Part shown: in pieces, positions 1 through 8,088 of the stretch
Numbering within the stretch: position 1 is the first letter of the stretch
How the letters are laid out: each line of letters begins with the position of its first letter
DNA from: Actinomycetes bacterium
Lineage (GTDB): Bacteria; Actinomycetota; Acidimicrobiia; Acidimicrobiales; Ilumatobacteraceae
Direction: 5' to 3'
DNA: 64,000 nucleotides
Assembly: GCA_025356335.1 (NCBI GenBank)
Contig: JANXUF010000119.1
Location: 62,001-126,000 of the forward strand
Notes under the pieces: model-generated
The model's input: only the letters and a program-made list of their open reading frames with translations
Told to the model about the DNA's origin: nothing
Databases searched by the model: none
Position numbers and translations under genes: made by a program

Positions 1-60
1 GAAGCCGCCCTCGCCCAGTTCGCCCAACTCGCAGCGAGCCTTCCCGTGCTGGAAGCCTGA
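1..60 (+). CDS. 3' end of an unidentified gene
   Basis: Frame 1 is open from the window edge to a TGA at 58-60 and encodes an Ala/Leu-rich helical tail ending LPVLEA. Codon use is high-GC at third positions, like the real genes of the window. Only 19 residues are visible, so no family can be assigned. Confidence 0.5.
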   Translation, partial: EAALAQFAQLAASLPVLEA

Positions 61-436
61 CCTATTGGACGCCTTCGAGGTCTGTTCCGAGTTGGCCGGC
101 AAGGTTGATGATGATCTCGGTGGCGATGAGGCGAAGTCTCGCTGTGTTCCTTCCGTGTCGAGCTCGCGATCACGTAGAAGTGACGGATGGCAATATCAGG
201 CTTCGGGCAGAACGTGTGTGCCTCCAGCTGCCGCCTCTGTCGTCCAGACGCCCTCGACAGCTTCACCTCCGCTCGAGTCGCGTTTACATCCTCTCGGCGA
301 GGGTCCGCAACCAGTCCGTCTGCTCGTCAGGGTTGGTAGCTCTGGCGCAGACACTTGGCGCTCCTCGACCGACACCTACGTCAGACGATCTGTAAGGTTG
401 GCGGGTGCTGGCTCACCATCGTGCCTCCGATGCTCG
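61..436. other. Intergenic stretch with no recognisable gene
   Basis: Reading frames exist on both strands, but their translations are Arg/Ser/Pro-rich and resemble no family I know. I see no tRNA, no strong hairpin and no repeat. It may be eroded coding DNA like its right-hand neighbours. Confidence 0.4.
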
Positions 437-808
437 TCACGGCAGCAGGCCTTCGTTGTAGGCCCAAGCGAAGAGTCCCGCTCCGTCAGTGGGGAGTCGC
501 ATGTCCGTCGCAGCGAGTTGGTCGACGATGGATTCTGCCTCCGGGCGTGTGATCAGATTCTCCCGCTGAGCATTCACCACGAGCCAGAGCGTGCCGTGAA
601 CTTCGAGACCTTCTCGGAGCGCGATTCGCGTCGCGGCGCTTTCGTCGATGACGGCGATGCCGCCGTGGACTTTCACCCGTGCCAATACGCCGGCCTCGCC
701 GTTGTTCCGGTCGGGACCGCCGGCCAACTCGGTCTTGTATCGAGCGAACGCGATCTCCTCGATCTCCGTCAGCTCGCGGATCTCACCGATGAAGATGAGA
801 GCCCGCAA
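437..808 (-). pseudogene. PIN-domain-like (DUF3368-type) protein, C-terminal part
   Basis: The 123-residue product reads like the C-terminal part of small PIN-like nucleotide-binding proteins. It has an NNGEAGVLA segment, then AVIDE and the tail GAGLFAWAYNEGLLP. The acidic NGEA and DE residues fit PIN-type metal ligands. The only usable start is a TTG at 808, and an in-frame TAA lies five codons upstream. The N-terminal part with the first catalytic aspartate is therefore missing or out of frame, and I found no convincing partner antitoxin. I judge it a 5'-truncated remnant. A short functional protein is possible. Confidence 0.45.
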
Positions 809-931
809 GGCCGGTTTCGGTTACAGATCTCTGCGATCGCCGTGCACGAGCAGAGGCTCTTGATCGTCAGGCTTCCCGGCGGGAGGCGAGGCGATGGTGC
901 GCGATGTGTGTGAAGAGCGTGCGTCTCACGG

Positions 932-1120
932 ATGACTGCCCGGTGCCCACCGACACCTGGATGTCGCGCCGGGGTGGTCGGTCGATGGCTCGAGCGTTTT
1001 CTCGACGGGGGACTGGCCGACCGCCGCTCGGACCGTTTAGCAGCGCATCTCCACGACTGCGAGCGGTGCAGACTGGAGGCCGATACGTCGCAGCGGATCA
1101 AGGATGCCTTCGCGTCGTGA
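932..1120 (+). CDS. Small zf-HC2-type zinc-finger protein
   Basis: The 62-residue product has a core reading LERFLDGGLADRR followed by HLHDCERCRLEA. This matches the H-x3-C-x2-C zinc ligands and the preceding 'YLDGEL' helix of anti-sigma-factor-type zf-HC2 domains. Family members bind zinc and usually hold an ECF sigma factor. No sigma factor gene is visible beside it, and there is no membrane segment. It may be a stand-alone small protein or a remnant of a longer one. It sits in a stretch with several broken genes, so expression is uncertain. Confidence 0.4.
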   Translation: MTARCPPTPGCRAGVVGRWLERFLDGGLADRRSDRLAAHLHDCERCRLEADTSQRIKDAFAS

Positions 1121-1301
1121 CGGCACAGGCGATCTCGTGGTCGCGGTGGAGTGACGCTGCCGTTCTCATTCTCCGCGGGGTGACGTTCAGGACGGCGAGC
1201 AAGATCGCCGTGATCGTCGGGACGCTGTTGACGGCGGTCAAACAGGGTTCTGTCATTCTCGCCACGCTCCGACTGCCGCGTCCGGGATCCGGTCACTGAG
1301 C

Positions 1302-1838
1302 TCAGTCGAGCGATCCGATCAGATCAGAGATCGGAGGGCGGGTGTCGGGTGTTGACGGCAACGACAGGAACCGAACCGTTCCGTCGCGACCAACGACGAG
1401 ATCGGCCCCGAGTTGATGGATGTCTTCCGTCGGACGCGTCGGACGACGCCCTTGCATGAGGAGGCGGGCGTAGAGGCGGATCGTCCCGAGCGACCAGATC
1501 TGCCTGTTCGTTCCCCGCTCCGCTCCGACAAGGCTGTAGAGGGCTCGGTCCACATCGGACAGCACCGCGAACGTCAACGCGAGATGTTTGCGGTAGGCGC
1601 CGAGCCGGTCGGGGGTTGCGAACGTCACGATCGCGACGGTTGCGTCACCGAACTGTGCGAGGTGGTCGCGCACGGCGATCACGTGTTCCTGGCACGGCAG
1701 TCAAGCGAGGTGTCGGTGAAGGATCAACACCAGTGGCCGGCCGAGCTGATCGACGGATCGCCATATGGCGCCGTCCTGGTCGACGAGTTCGATCTTCGGG
1801 AACCGGTCACCGACATGGAGCGACGCTCTGGCTGTCAT
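1302..1838 (-). CDS. Peroxiredoxin-like (AhpC/TSA) protein, probable selenoprotein with UxxC motif
   Basis: Read from the ATG at 1838-1836, the frame gives a thioredoxin-fold N-terminus (GDRFPKIELVDQDG, then GRPLVLILHRHLA). It meets TGA at 1703-1701 (codon 46) and continues in frame as LPCQEHV with the rest of an AhpC/TSA-like domain, 178 codons in total. Cysteine homologues of this family have a CxxC-type redox motif after 'RHxx', so the TGA replaces the first, peroxidatic-type Cys and gives U-L-P-C. Weak 4-bp hairpins can form 5 to 30 nt downstream. A nonsense mutation from a Cys TGC/TGT codon is the main alternative, because neighbouring genes are decayed. The second candidate selenoprotein, about 1 kb away on the same strand, favours recoding. 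Confidence 0.65.
1701..1703 (-). promoter_or_regulatory. Candidate selenocysteine TGA codon in the peroxiredoxin-like gene
   Basis: This is an in-frame TGA at the first position of a predicted U-L-P-C redox motif, with coding sequence of the same family on both sides. Possible bSECIS stems downstream are only 4 bp (CGTG with CACG, or CACG with CGTG), so the RNA signal is weak by eye. Confidence 0.55.
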
Positions 1839-2131
1839 GGCGCTGATCCGTCGGAGCCCGCAGCTACGCCGGCGTGGACCACGAGCTGTTCGAGTCGGTG
1901 CACGCTTGGAAGACCAACGAAACAGTCGATTTAGGTCATCTCCGCAACGGCGGCCGGCCCGAGCAACGGCTCGTCTGCCATCGCCTCTGCAGCGCTGTCC
2001 GGTTGTGCGGGTCTGCGGAACGGTTCATGAACGATCGTCGCTCCCGTGGCCCGCCGTCGTCTTCGATCACGACGCCTTGCCAGAACGCGACGTGGTGTTC
2101 GATGCCGCGGGCGGCGATCGTCGGCTTCGGG

Positions 2132-2518
2132 TTAGTACCAGGCAGCGTCTCGGTTCTCGCGGTCACCAACGAGGATCATATGGTACGAAGTGCTTCCTTC
2201 CACTGGCGCACCGTCCTCGTGGAACCCGGCTGCAGAACCCGGAACGAACCGACTCGGATCGGGAGGTAGTGGTTCCCCTCGAGCTTGATCCTTCTGCATC
2301 GACGTCATCAGATTCGTCGGCGCGACGAAGATCGAGGGCGATGTGGTACAGCGGCGTGAAGAACCCGTTGTGCTGGTACGTGGCGACGCGATCATTGCGT
2401 ACCCGGCCAGCGTCACTGCGCCGATCACTCCGACGATGACCCCTGTCCGGGTGGATCTGGTCAACCGGCTTCGGCCCCTCGTCGATTGTTCAGCAATGAT
2501 TGAGGTGGCGTTCGTCAT
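2132..2518 (-). pseudogene. Unidentified exported or membrane-anchored protein, probably frameshifted
   Basis: The frame opens with a basic N-terminus and one hydrophobic segment (GVIVGVIGAVTLAGYAMIA), like a signal anchor. The next about 30 codons look like an out-of-frame shadow (Ser/Thr/Arg-rich). The alternative frame there reads more like protein (HNGFFTPLYHIALDLRRADE), and the original frame becomes plausible again from GEPLPPDPSRFVPG to the stop. Two compensating indels would explain this. I recognise no family. It lies between the two selenoprotein candidates on the same strand. Confidence 0.35.
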
Positions 2519-2774
2519 GGTCTGCTCCGATGATTTCTTGAGCGTGATGCGTTGAGCCGGGATCTCGCTGACCCGTCCGTTTCATTCCGCGAGACCGACC
2601 TCGCGGGGATCGTCGCCGTGCGACACGCAGGTCATCACTCCGTTCGATCATTCCGAGTCCGCAAGCCGACACCGAGGCCGTCAGCGTCGAGACGAGGCGA
2701 AGCGCGTGCTGCAGCTGCGGTGACGCGATAGCGGACGATCTCGTCGAGGTTCTGGTAACGGAACCGGTTGTTCG

Positions 2775-3932
2775 TCAGAGTCGGTGCGCTGGGGTCATGT
2801 AGAACCACACGGGCGCTTTCGCGCCGCTATCGCGGATCGCCGCCCGGGCTTGGAGGACGATCTTGCCTGCCTCGGTCTGGTCGAAGAACCAGTCCTCGAG
2901 CGCGCGTGCGCCGGGCCGCGGTCCGTTGACGAGTTCGAGCGCCGCTTCCTCGTAGTAGGTGCGGATGTCGTGGCACAGCGCGGTCGTGTTCCCGCCAGGA
3001 ATACCGGCCGACTTCCACTCCGCACCGCCGGCGATCGCGACGAGCACGGCGACGGCGTCAGGCACGCCGTCGGCGTCGACGACACGCCCGACGGAGGTGA
3101 CGCCGCGACGGGCCCGAGCCCGGTCGTAGGCGCGGCGGAGACCGTTGGCCTCGTCGACCGCTGCCGGCAGCGACGGGTCGTAGCGAGGTGGCAGCGCACA
3201 GGCGACTTGTTCTTTGTCGGCTTCGATGACGTCTGGATAGTCGACGAGAACTGGTCCTGACGGTGCGTCGAGGAGCGCGAATGCTTGTCGCAGGACGTCG
3301 TGTTGGAACACCGCGTCACCAGGTTTGCCCAGCGGGCGACCGAGCGGGAACTCGCAATGCAACGCCCTCGGCGGCGCGACCTTGACGGCCATCTCACGCA
3401 CCGATGACAACACGACAGTGGCGATGCCTGCTGCTTCGAAGACGTGGGCGAGCACACTCACGGTGCGCGTGCACAGCGGTCAAACCGGCGTCAACAAGAC
3501 GACATCGACGCCGTCGGCGCGCAACACGGCGGCCGCAGCAGGTCCCGTGTCGAGACGGATCGTCGCGACGTCGTCGGGTTGGTTACCGGCGAACGACACG
3601 TGTCGCGGCGCGACCGCGCCGATGACACCCCGCGCAGCGAGCTCTTCGAGGCGGTCGATCGGATACACGACGTTGAGATCCATCGCGATCGCTGCCCGAT
3701 CGAAGTTCGGGCTCCAGTGACCGAGAATCAGATCGCGGCGATCCCGATCGATCAACCGGAACCCGGTGTCACCACCGACGAAGGCAGGGTGCTGAGGGGT
3801 GTGCAGCGCTGCCGATGTCACGATCGCGACGGTCGCTGTCGCCAGCGGCGGCGGTATGACGAAGGCCGGGTCCGAGAAGCGCGGCGTCGGCAGCGTCGCC
3901 GAGTGTGCCCGCATTGCCTGATCACCGTTCAT
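2775..3932 (-). CDS. Glycine/sarcosine/betaine/D-proline reductase selenoprotein B-like protein
   Basis: Starting at ATG 3932 (purine-rich GAGAGG upstream), the frame runs 150 codons to VVLLTPV and meets TGA at 3482-3480. It continues in frame as PLCTRTVSVLAHVFEAAGI and then PPRALHCEFPLGRPLGKPGDA, 385 residues in all. This is the layout of the GrdB/PrdB-like family (Pfam GRDB), whose active site is a selenocysteine in a U-x-x-C setting before 'T-x-x-V'. The family reduces glycine derivatives or proline in partnership with other subunits. No GrdA, GrdC or PrdA partner is visible here, so substrate and partners are unknown. The TGA is followed by a 6-bp stem-loop at the right distance for a bacterial SECIS. 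Without recoding, a gene caller would split it in two. Confidence 0.82.
3452..3468 (-). promoter_or_regulatory. Candidate bacterial SECIS hairpin
   Basis: In the mRNA, counting from the base after UGA, nucleotides +12 to +17 (GCGCAC) pair with +23 to +28 (GUGUGC), including one G-U pair. The loop CGUGA lies at +18 to +22. Bacterial SECIS elements place their apical loop roughly 16-37 nt after the UGA inside the coding region, so position and size fit. Confidence 0.5.
3480..3482 (-). promoter_or_regulatory. Selenocysteine TGA codon in the GrdB-like gene
   Basis: This in-frame TGA lies between LLTPV and PLCTRT. The protein family carries selenocysteine at this position, and conserved sequence continues on both sides in the same frame. 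Confidence 0.78.
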
Positions 3933-4234
3933 CGCGGTCCTCTCTGTCAGTTGTCATGGCGATGGTTGTCGCATCGCAGATACATCGTTGCCGTCGCCAT
4001 GTCACCGCGACGACTCGGCCGGTGACGTGTTCGGTGATCACACCATTCCGTGGCGTTCGGGCCGACCACAGTGTTGGACCGGCGAGACCGTCCACGGACT
4101 GTCCAATCGGTTGTGCGGTTGGGCCGACGACGACAATCAGCGGCACGTGGTCGGTCCGACCGTCGCCCCCCACGTACGGCCGGCACTTTGCTATCACCAG
4201 CGACTGAGTCGGTCGTGACCGAGTCGGGTTCGGT
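3933..4234. other. Intergenic stretch between the GrdB-like gene and the carbonic anhydrase remnant
   Basis: About 300 bp without a convincing gene on either strand. It must contain the promoter of the GrdB-like gene, which starts at 3932 and reads leftward. I could not pick a clear -10/-35 pair. Confidence 0.4.
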
Positions 4235-4825
4235 TCAGGCCGGTTGGATTTGTGTTGGATGGATGGATTGGGGTGGAGTGACGAGGTTGACGAGGCCGCT
4301 GTGGACGTCGTAGACGACTCCGGTGACGGTGAATTGTGGAGGGAAGTATGGGTTGGCGCGAAGTACGTCGACGTCGTGGCGGACGGATACGTACGGGTCG
4401 TTCGGGTGGACCTAGTCGAGGTCGCCAGGAACGACACCGAAGTAGCCAGCGAGCAAGTCGGGATAGTGACTGAGGCGGGTGATTCCGCAGTCGGTGTGGT
4501 GGAGCACCACCAGGTTCCAGTCGCTCCCGGGCTCGTTACCGTCGGCTTGTGCGACGAGTCGCAGCATGAGCATCTCCTGAAAAAAGTGTGGGGTGACGCG
4601 TCCTGCGACGTTGCGGATGACGACCGCTTCTCCGGTGTCGAGACCGAGGACGTGGGCGGGGTCCACGCGCGGGTCGACGCAGCCGACCACGATCGTCCGC
4701 AACGACGGGGCGATCGGACGAAAGCCGCTGAAGTTGGCCGCGGCGTGGTTGCGATTGCGTTGCAGCAGCTCGGCGATCGTACGGGCGGCATTCGGATCGA
4801 CGTTGGTGGGCGGGTGATCGGTCAT
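4235..4825 (-). pseudogene. Beta-carbonic anhydrase-like gene interrupted by an in-frame amber codon
   Basis: From ATG 4825 the frame encodes CVDPRVDP (the C-x-D-x-R zinc/active-site motif) and LHHTDCG (second Cys and His ligands) of small beta-carbonic anhydrases. At codon 138, TAG at 4414-4412 interrupts it. The same frame then continues with VHPNDPYVSVRHDVDVLRANP and GVVYDVHSGLVNLV, the normal family C-terminus, up to TGA at 4237-4235. The C-terminal part is still well preserved, so the nonsense mutation looks recent. All zinc ligands lie before the stop, so a truncated product might fold. The start overlaps the stop of the upstream MFS gene as ATGA, implying one transcript. Confidence 0.75.
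4412..4414 (-). other. In-frame TAG inside the carbonic anhydrase frame
   Basis: The codon following GDLD is TAG, and the downstream codons keep the family's conserved 'SVRHDV-x-VLRANP' region in the same frame. A single base change from a sense codon such as CAG, AAG or GAG would account for it. Confidence 0.7.
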
Positions 4826-6411
4826 CTGGCGCTCGTCTGTTCGGGGTGCGTGCTGATCGCGGCTGCGGGCGTCACCGTGGACTCTCGTGCGGGGAGGTAG
4901 CGGAGCGCGAAGAGTGATCCTGTGGCGGCGACACCGGCGACGACGAGGCATGACACGGCCAGCCCGGAGAGGAAGGCATTGCTGACCTCGGTCACGTATG
5001 CCGCGGCGCGAGTCCCGAGTTGGGGAGCGACGCGGCCGGCTGCGGCGACGGAGTCCTTGGTGAGCGATTGCGCCCCGGCGGGCAGCGAGTCGAAGACGGT
5101 GCCGCGAGCGAGATTGGAGACGTAGATGGAGGTGAAAACGGAGCCGACGACGGCGACGCCGAGGGTCCCGCCGAGCTCGCGGGTGGTGTCGTTGACGGCT
5201 GAGCCGACACCGGCCTTGTCGAGCGACAGTGATCCCATGATCGACTCGGTCGCCGGCGCGGTGGTCGAACCGAGTCCCGCGCCGAGGAGGATCATCTGGC
5301 CGACGATCTCCAGGTACGGGGTCGCGGCCGACGCTGTCGAGACCCACAGGAATCCGATCGACATCGACGCGAGGCCGCCGGCGACGACACGCTTGGTCCC
5401 GACGCGGTGGACCAGCAACGGTGATAACACCGAGGCCAGCGCGATCGAGAATGCGACGGGCAGCGTGCGAACGCCGGCCTGCAACGGCGTGTAGCGGCGA
5501 ATCAACTGGAAGTACTGCGTGATCAGGAACACGAACCCGAACAGCGCAAAGAACGCCGACGTGACCGACACGCTCGCGGCGCTGAAGCGCAGGTTTTCGA
5601 AGATGCGGACTGGGAGCAGTGGATGCTCGACGCGGAGCTCCCAGGTCACGAACGCCGCGACGAGGCCGAGCGCCACCGCGAACCCGGCGAGGGTGAACGC
5701 ACTCAGCCACCCGTGTTCGGGTGCCTCGATGATGGTGAACACGAGGGCACTGATGGAGGTGATCGACAGGGCCAACCCGACTCGGTCGAGACGGGGGATG
5801 TCTGTGTCCTTGGATTCCGGGACGAAACCGATCGCCGCGCCGATGGCGAGGACGACGATAGGAATGTTGACGTAGAAGATCGATCCCCACCAGAAGTGCT
5901 CGAGCAACCATCCGCCGGTTATCGGACCAGCGGCGACGCCGACGCCGCTGACGGCGCTCCAGATGCCGATCGCCTTGGCGCGCTCACGACTGTCAGTGAA
6001 CACGTTGGTGATGATCGCCAGCGTGGCCGGGAAGATCGCCGCGGCGCCGACACCCATCAGCGCCCGCGCCCCGATCAGCGCCGCGGGTGAGCTCACCGAC
6101 CCGGCATACGCCGAGGTCGCTCCGAATAGCGCGAGGCCGATGACCAGTATCCGTCGACGCCCGAATCGGTCGCCGAGCCCTCCGGCAGCGAGGAGCGAAC
6201 CGGTGAACACGAGCAGGTACGCGTCGACAATCCACTGCAGCTGACGCGTCGTCGCTCCCAGCTCGGTGGCGAGGCTCGGCAGGGCGATGTTGACGATCAG
6301 GCCGTCCAACGTCGTGACGAACACAGCGGTACACGCAACGGCCAGCACCAGCCATCGACGAGCGTTCGGGGTGTTCGAGCCAGGATTGATCTTGACAGTG
6401 TCAGTCTCCAT
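4822..6411 (-). CDS. DHA2-family (EmrB/QacA-type, 14-TM) MFS drug exporter
   Basis: The 529-residue product has motif D1-like LDGLIVNIALPSL in the first helix, motif A-like GGLGDRFGRRR between helices 2 and 3, and hydrophobic segments spread over about 14 helices, typical of proton-driven multidrug exporters of the inner membrane. The start at ATG 6411 sits 7 nt after a TACAGT -10 box, so translation is probably leaderless. It diverges from a TetR regulator, and its promoter is embedded in three operator-like palindromes. This is the usual arrangement of a self-regulated efflux pair induced by the exported compound. The carbonic anhydrase remnant follows in the same operon. The substrate is unknown. 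Confidence 0.88.
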   Translation of the reverse strand: METDTVKINPGSNTPNARRWLVLAVACTAVFVTTLDGLIVNIALPSLATELGATTRQLQWIVDAYLLVFTGSLLAAGGLGDRFGRRRILVIGLALFGATSAYAGSVSSPAALIGARALMGVGAAAIFPATLAIITNVFTDSRERAKAIGIWSAVSGVGVAAGPITGGWLLEHFWWGSIFYVNIPIVVLAIGAAIGFVPESKDTDIPRLDRVGLALSITSISALVFTIIEAPEHGWLSAFTLAGFAVALGLVAAFVTWELRVEHPLLPVRIFENLRFSAASVSVTSAFFALFGFVFLITQYFQLIRRYTPLQAGVRTLPVAFSIALASVLSPLLVHRVGTKRVVAGGLASMSIGFLWVSTASAATPYLEIVGQMILLGAGLGSTTAPATESIMGSLSLDKAGVGSAVNDTTRELGGTLGVAVVGSVFTSIYVSNLARGTVFDSLPAGAQSLTKDSVAAAGRVAPQLGTRAAAYVTEVSNAFLSGLAVSCLVVAGVAATGSLFALRYLPARESTVTPAAAISTHPEQTSAR

Positions 6412-6447
6412 GCTTGACACTGTAAGGATTGATCGTGACGGTGTCAA
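6392..6447. promoter_or_regulatory. Divergent promoters with three TetR operator-like palindromes
   Basis: Three copies of a TGACANTGTCA-like palindrome occur: 6393-6403 (TGACAGTGTCA, perfect), 6415-6424 (TGACACTGTA) and 6436-6446 (TGACGGTGTCA). Reading leftward, TTGACA (6446-6441), a 17-bp spacer and TACAGT (6423-6418) place transcription start at the exporter ATG. Reading rightward, TTGACA (6414-6419), a 17-bp spacer and a poor GACGGT (6437-6442) end 8 nt before the regulator's GTG. The -35 boxes are part of the palindromes, so bound repressor would block both genes. Confidence 0.75.
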
Positions 6448-6450
6448 GAT

Positions 6451-7128
6451 GTGCGCGATACTGGTGCGGTGCGATCCCCCGAACCTCCCGAAGCGCCGAC
6501 CTCGGGGGCATACCACCACGGTGACCTGCCGAACGCGCTGCGCGCCTCCGCTGTCGAGGTGATCCTCAGCAAGGGTCTCCACGGATTCAGCCTGCGAGAG
6601 GTCGCCCGCCGAGCTGGTGTGTCGCACGCGGCGCCGGGCTACCACTTCGGCGATGTCCGCGGGTTGCTGACCGCCGTGGCGATCGAAGGCTTCGAGACGC
6701 TGCGCGACGAACTCGTCCGGTCCGGTGCCGGAATCGACGATCCGATCGAGCGACTGAAGGCGATCGGCGGCGGCTACGTTCGCGTCGCGATCGAGCACCC
6801 GGCGCACTGCGAGGTGATGTTCCGAGACGACGTGCTGTCCGCCGACGACCCTGCCCTCGCCGAGGCCGGCCTCGGCGCATACTCGGTGCTCGAGGCCACG
6901 GTCGCGGCGATCGCCGATCGTTACAACGCCGAGTTGCCCGTCCACGACGTGGCACGCCTGTGCTGGAGCACGATGCAAGGCCTTGTCGAGCTGCAACCCA
7001 AATTCGTCGCGTTGGACGCGATGCTCACCCGCACACCGACATCGCTCGACGAACACGTCGATCGTTTCACCGACCTCATCATCACCGGCCTCGTACAACA
7101 GCGAGGCCAGACACGACCACGCCGATGA
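6451..7128 (+). CDS. TetR/AcrR-family transcriptional regulator
   Basis: The 225-residue product has a HHGDLPNALRASAVEVIL helix and a helix-turn-helix region FSLREVARRAGVSHAAPGYHF, which matches the TetR DNA-binding domain (roughly residues 22-68). An all-helical ligand-binding and dimerisation domain follows. The GTG at 6451 is the likely start. A second GTG at 6469 is possible. It diverges from the DHA2 exporter and most likely represses both genes from the palindromes between them. The inducer is unknown. Confidence 0.88.
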   Translation: MRDTGAVRSPEPPEAPTSGAYHHGDLPNALRASAVEVILSKGLHGFSLREVARRAGVSHAAPGYHFGDVRGLLTAVAIEGFETLRDELVRSGAGIDDPIERLKAIGGGYVRVAIEHPAHCEVMFRDDVLSADDPALAEAGLGAYSVLEATVAAIADRYNAELPVHDVARLCWSTMQGLVELQPKFVALDAMLTRTPTSLDEHVDRFTDLIITGLVQQRGQTRPRR

Positions 7129-7355
7129 CACACGAAGACAGCCGAGGACCAAGGCGCCATCCGCATGTGGCACATGATGAAATGACGGGCTACCCCGAGG
7201 GTGTGCTTGCAGCTGAGCTGTAAATTCCTCACACGGCCATTGCGTTGGGCGACCGACCATGCGCACGTGTCGGTGGCCACGAGACGGTGACGTTGATGCA
7301 CTGTTCGCGGGGGCAGTCCACTGTGTCGACAACAGACCCACCGTCGTCAACGAAT

Positions 7356-8088
7356 ATGCTGCTCTACGATGGGATCGAGCGACAGTTGCGCCAAATCACG
7401 TTCAAGGCCCGCCGCCGCTTCGTGCAGCACTACGCCTTCGCCTGCACGGTGATGCTGCCGGCTGCCGGTTGGCCGACGACACCAGGGACCTGCTGCAGAT
7501 GACTATGAGATGGCCGTTGATGTCGTCGAGGACACATTCGTGCGGTATCCGGTCCCGTTGCTGCAGGTCGTCGGTACGCGGTTGATGCCGTTCCTGTATG
7601 CGACGGAGTGGTTGCAGGGAACGTCAGTGGCGTCGTTGCGGCGAGCGGGGCGTGACCGTGTGCGTCTGCTCCCTGGTGTGATCGATCGGCTCGTGGTACT
7701 CGGTCCGATGCCCCGACCGTCGATTGAACTCACTGGGCAACGACGTCGCCCGCTGGACCGGTGTTCGTCTGGAGGATGTGTCGCTGCGCGCCGACCTCTT
7801 CGGGGCCGAGCGTGTGTCGTTTCCGGGGATACTGGTTGGTGAGCTTCGTGATCTGCAGCAGGGATGCTGTTTCTATTGTGGTGATCGTCTTGAGGGGGCA
7901 GTCAGGGAGATCATCTCCTCGCGTGGCCTCGTTGGCCGAATGACGCCATCGAGAAGCTGGTGCTCGCTGATCGATGCAATGGTGCGAAAAGTGATCATCT
8001 CGTGGTCAGGGCCCATCTCGAGCGTTGGCAGCATCACGTCGATGCTCGGTGGGCGGAGTTGATCTCCATTGCCTCGTCAAGCCGATAG
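7356..8088 (+). pseudogene. HNH endonuclease gene broken by three frameshifts
   Basis: Pieces of one HNH nuclease follow each other in different frames. The first reads LLYDGIERQLRQITFKARRRF (frame 3), then DYEMAVDVVEDTFVRYPVP (frame 1, from about 7501). From about 7724 the second frame gives GNDVARWTGV and the zinc-knuckle-like CCFYCGDRL, and from 7909 frame 1 gives DHLLAWPRWPNDAIEKLVLA and CNGAKSDH. The order and conserved residues (C-x2-C, D-H, N-D-A-I-E-x-L, C-N-x-x-K) match actinobacterial HNH proteins of about 240 residues. The shifts cannot be joined by one recoding event, so I call it dead. Confidence 0.75.

Noticed and set aside
65..913. 282-codon rightward frame at the left end
   Set aside because: It is antisense to the PIN-like remnant, has an Arg/Ser-rich composition and shows no family motifs.
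4412..4414. TAG as a pyrrolysine codon
   Set aside because: The position is not an active-site residue, no Pyl genes are visible and pyrrolysine is not expected in this type of host; a nonsense mutation is simpler.
7356..8088. HNH gene rescued by programmed frameshifting
   Set aside because: Three separate shifts in different directions, without slippery sites or overlaps, are better explained by decay.
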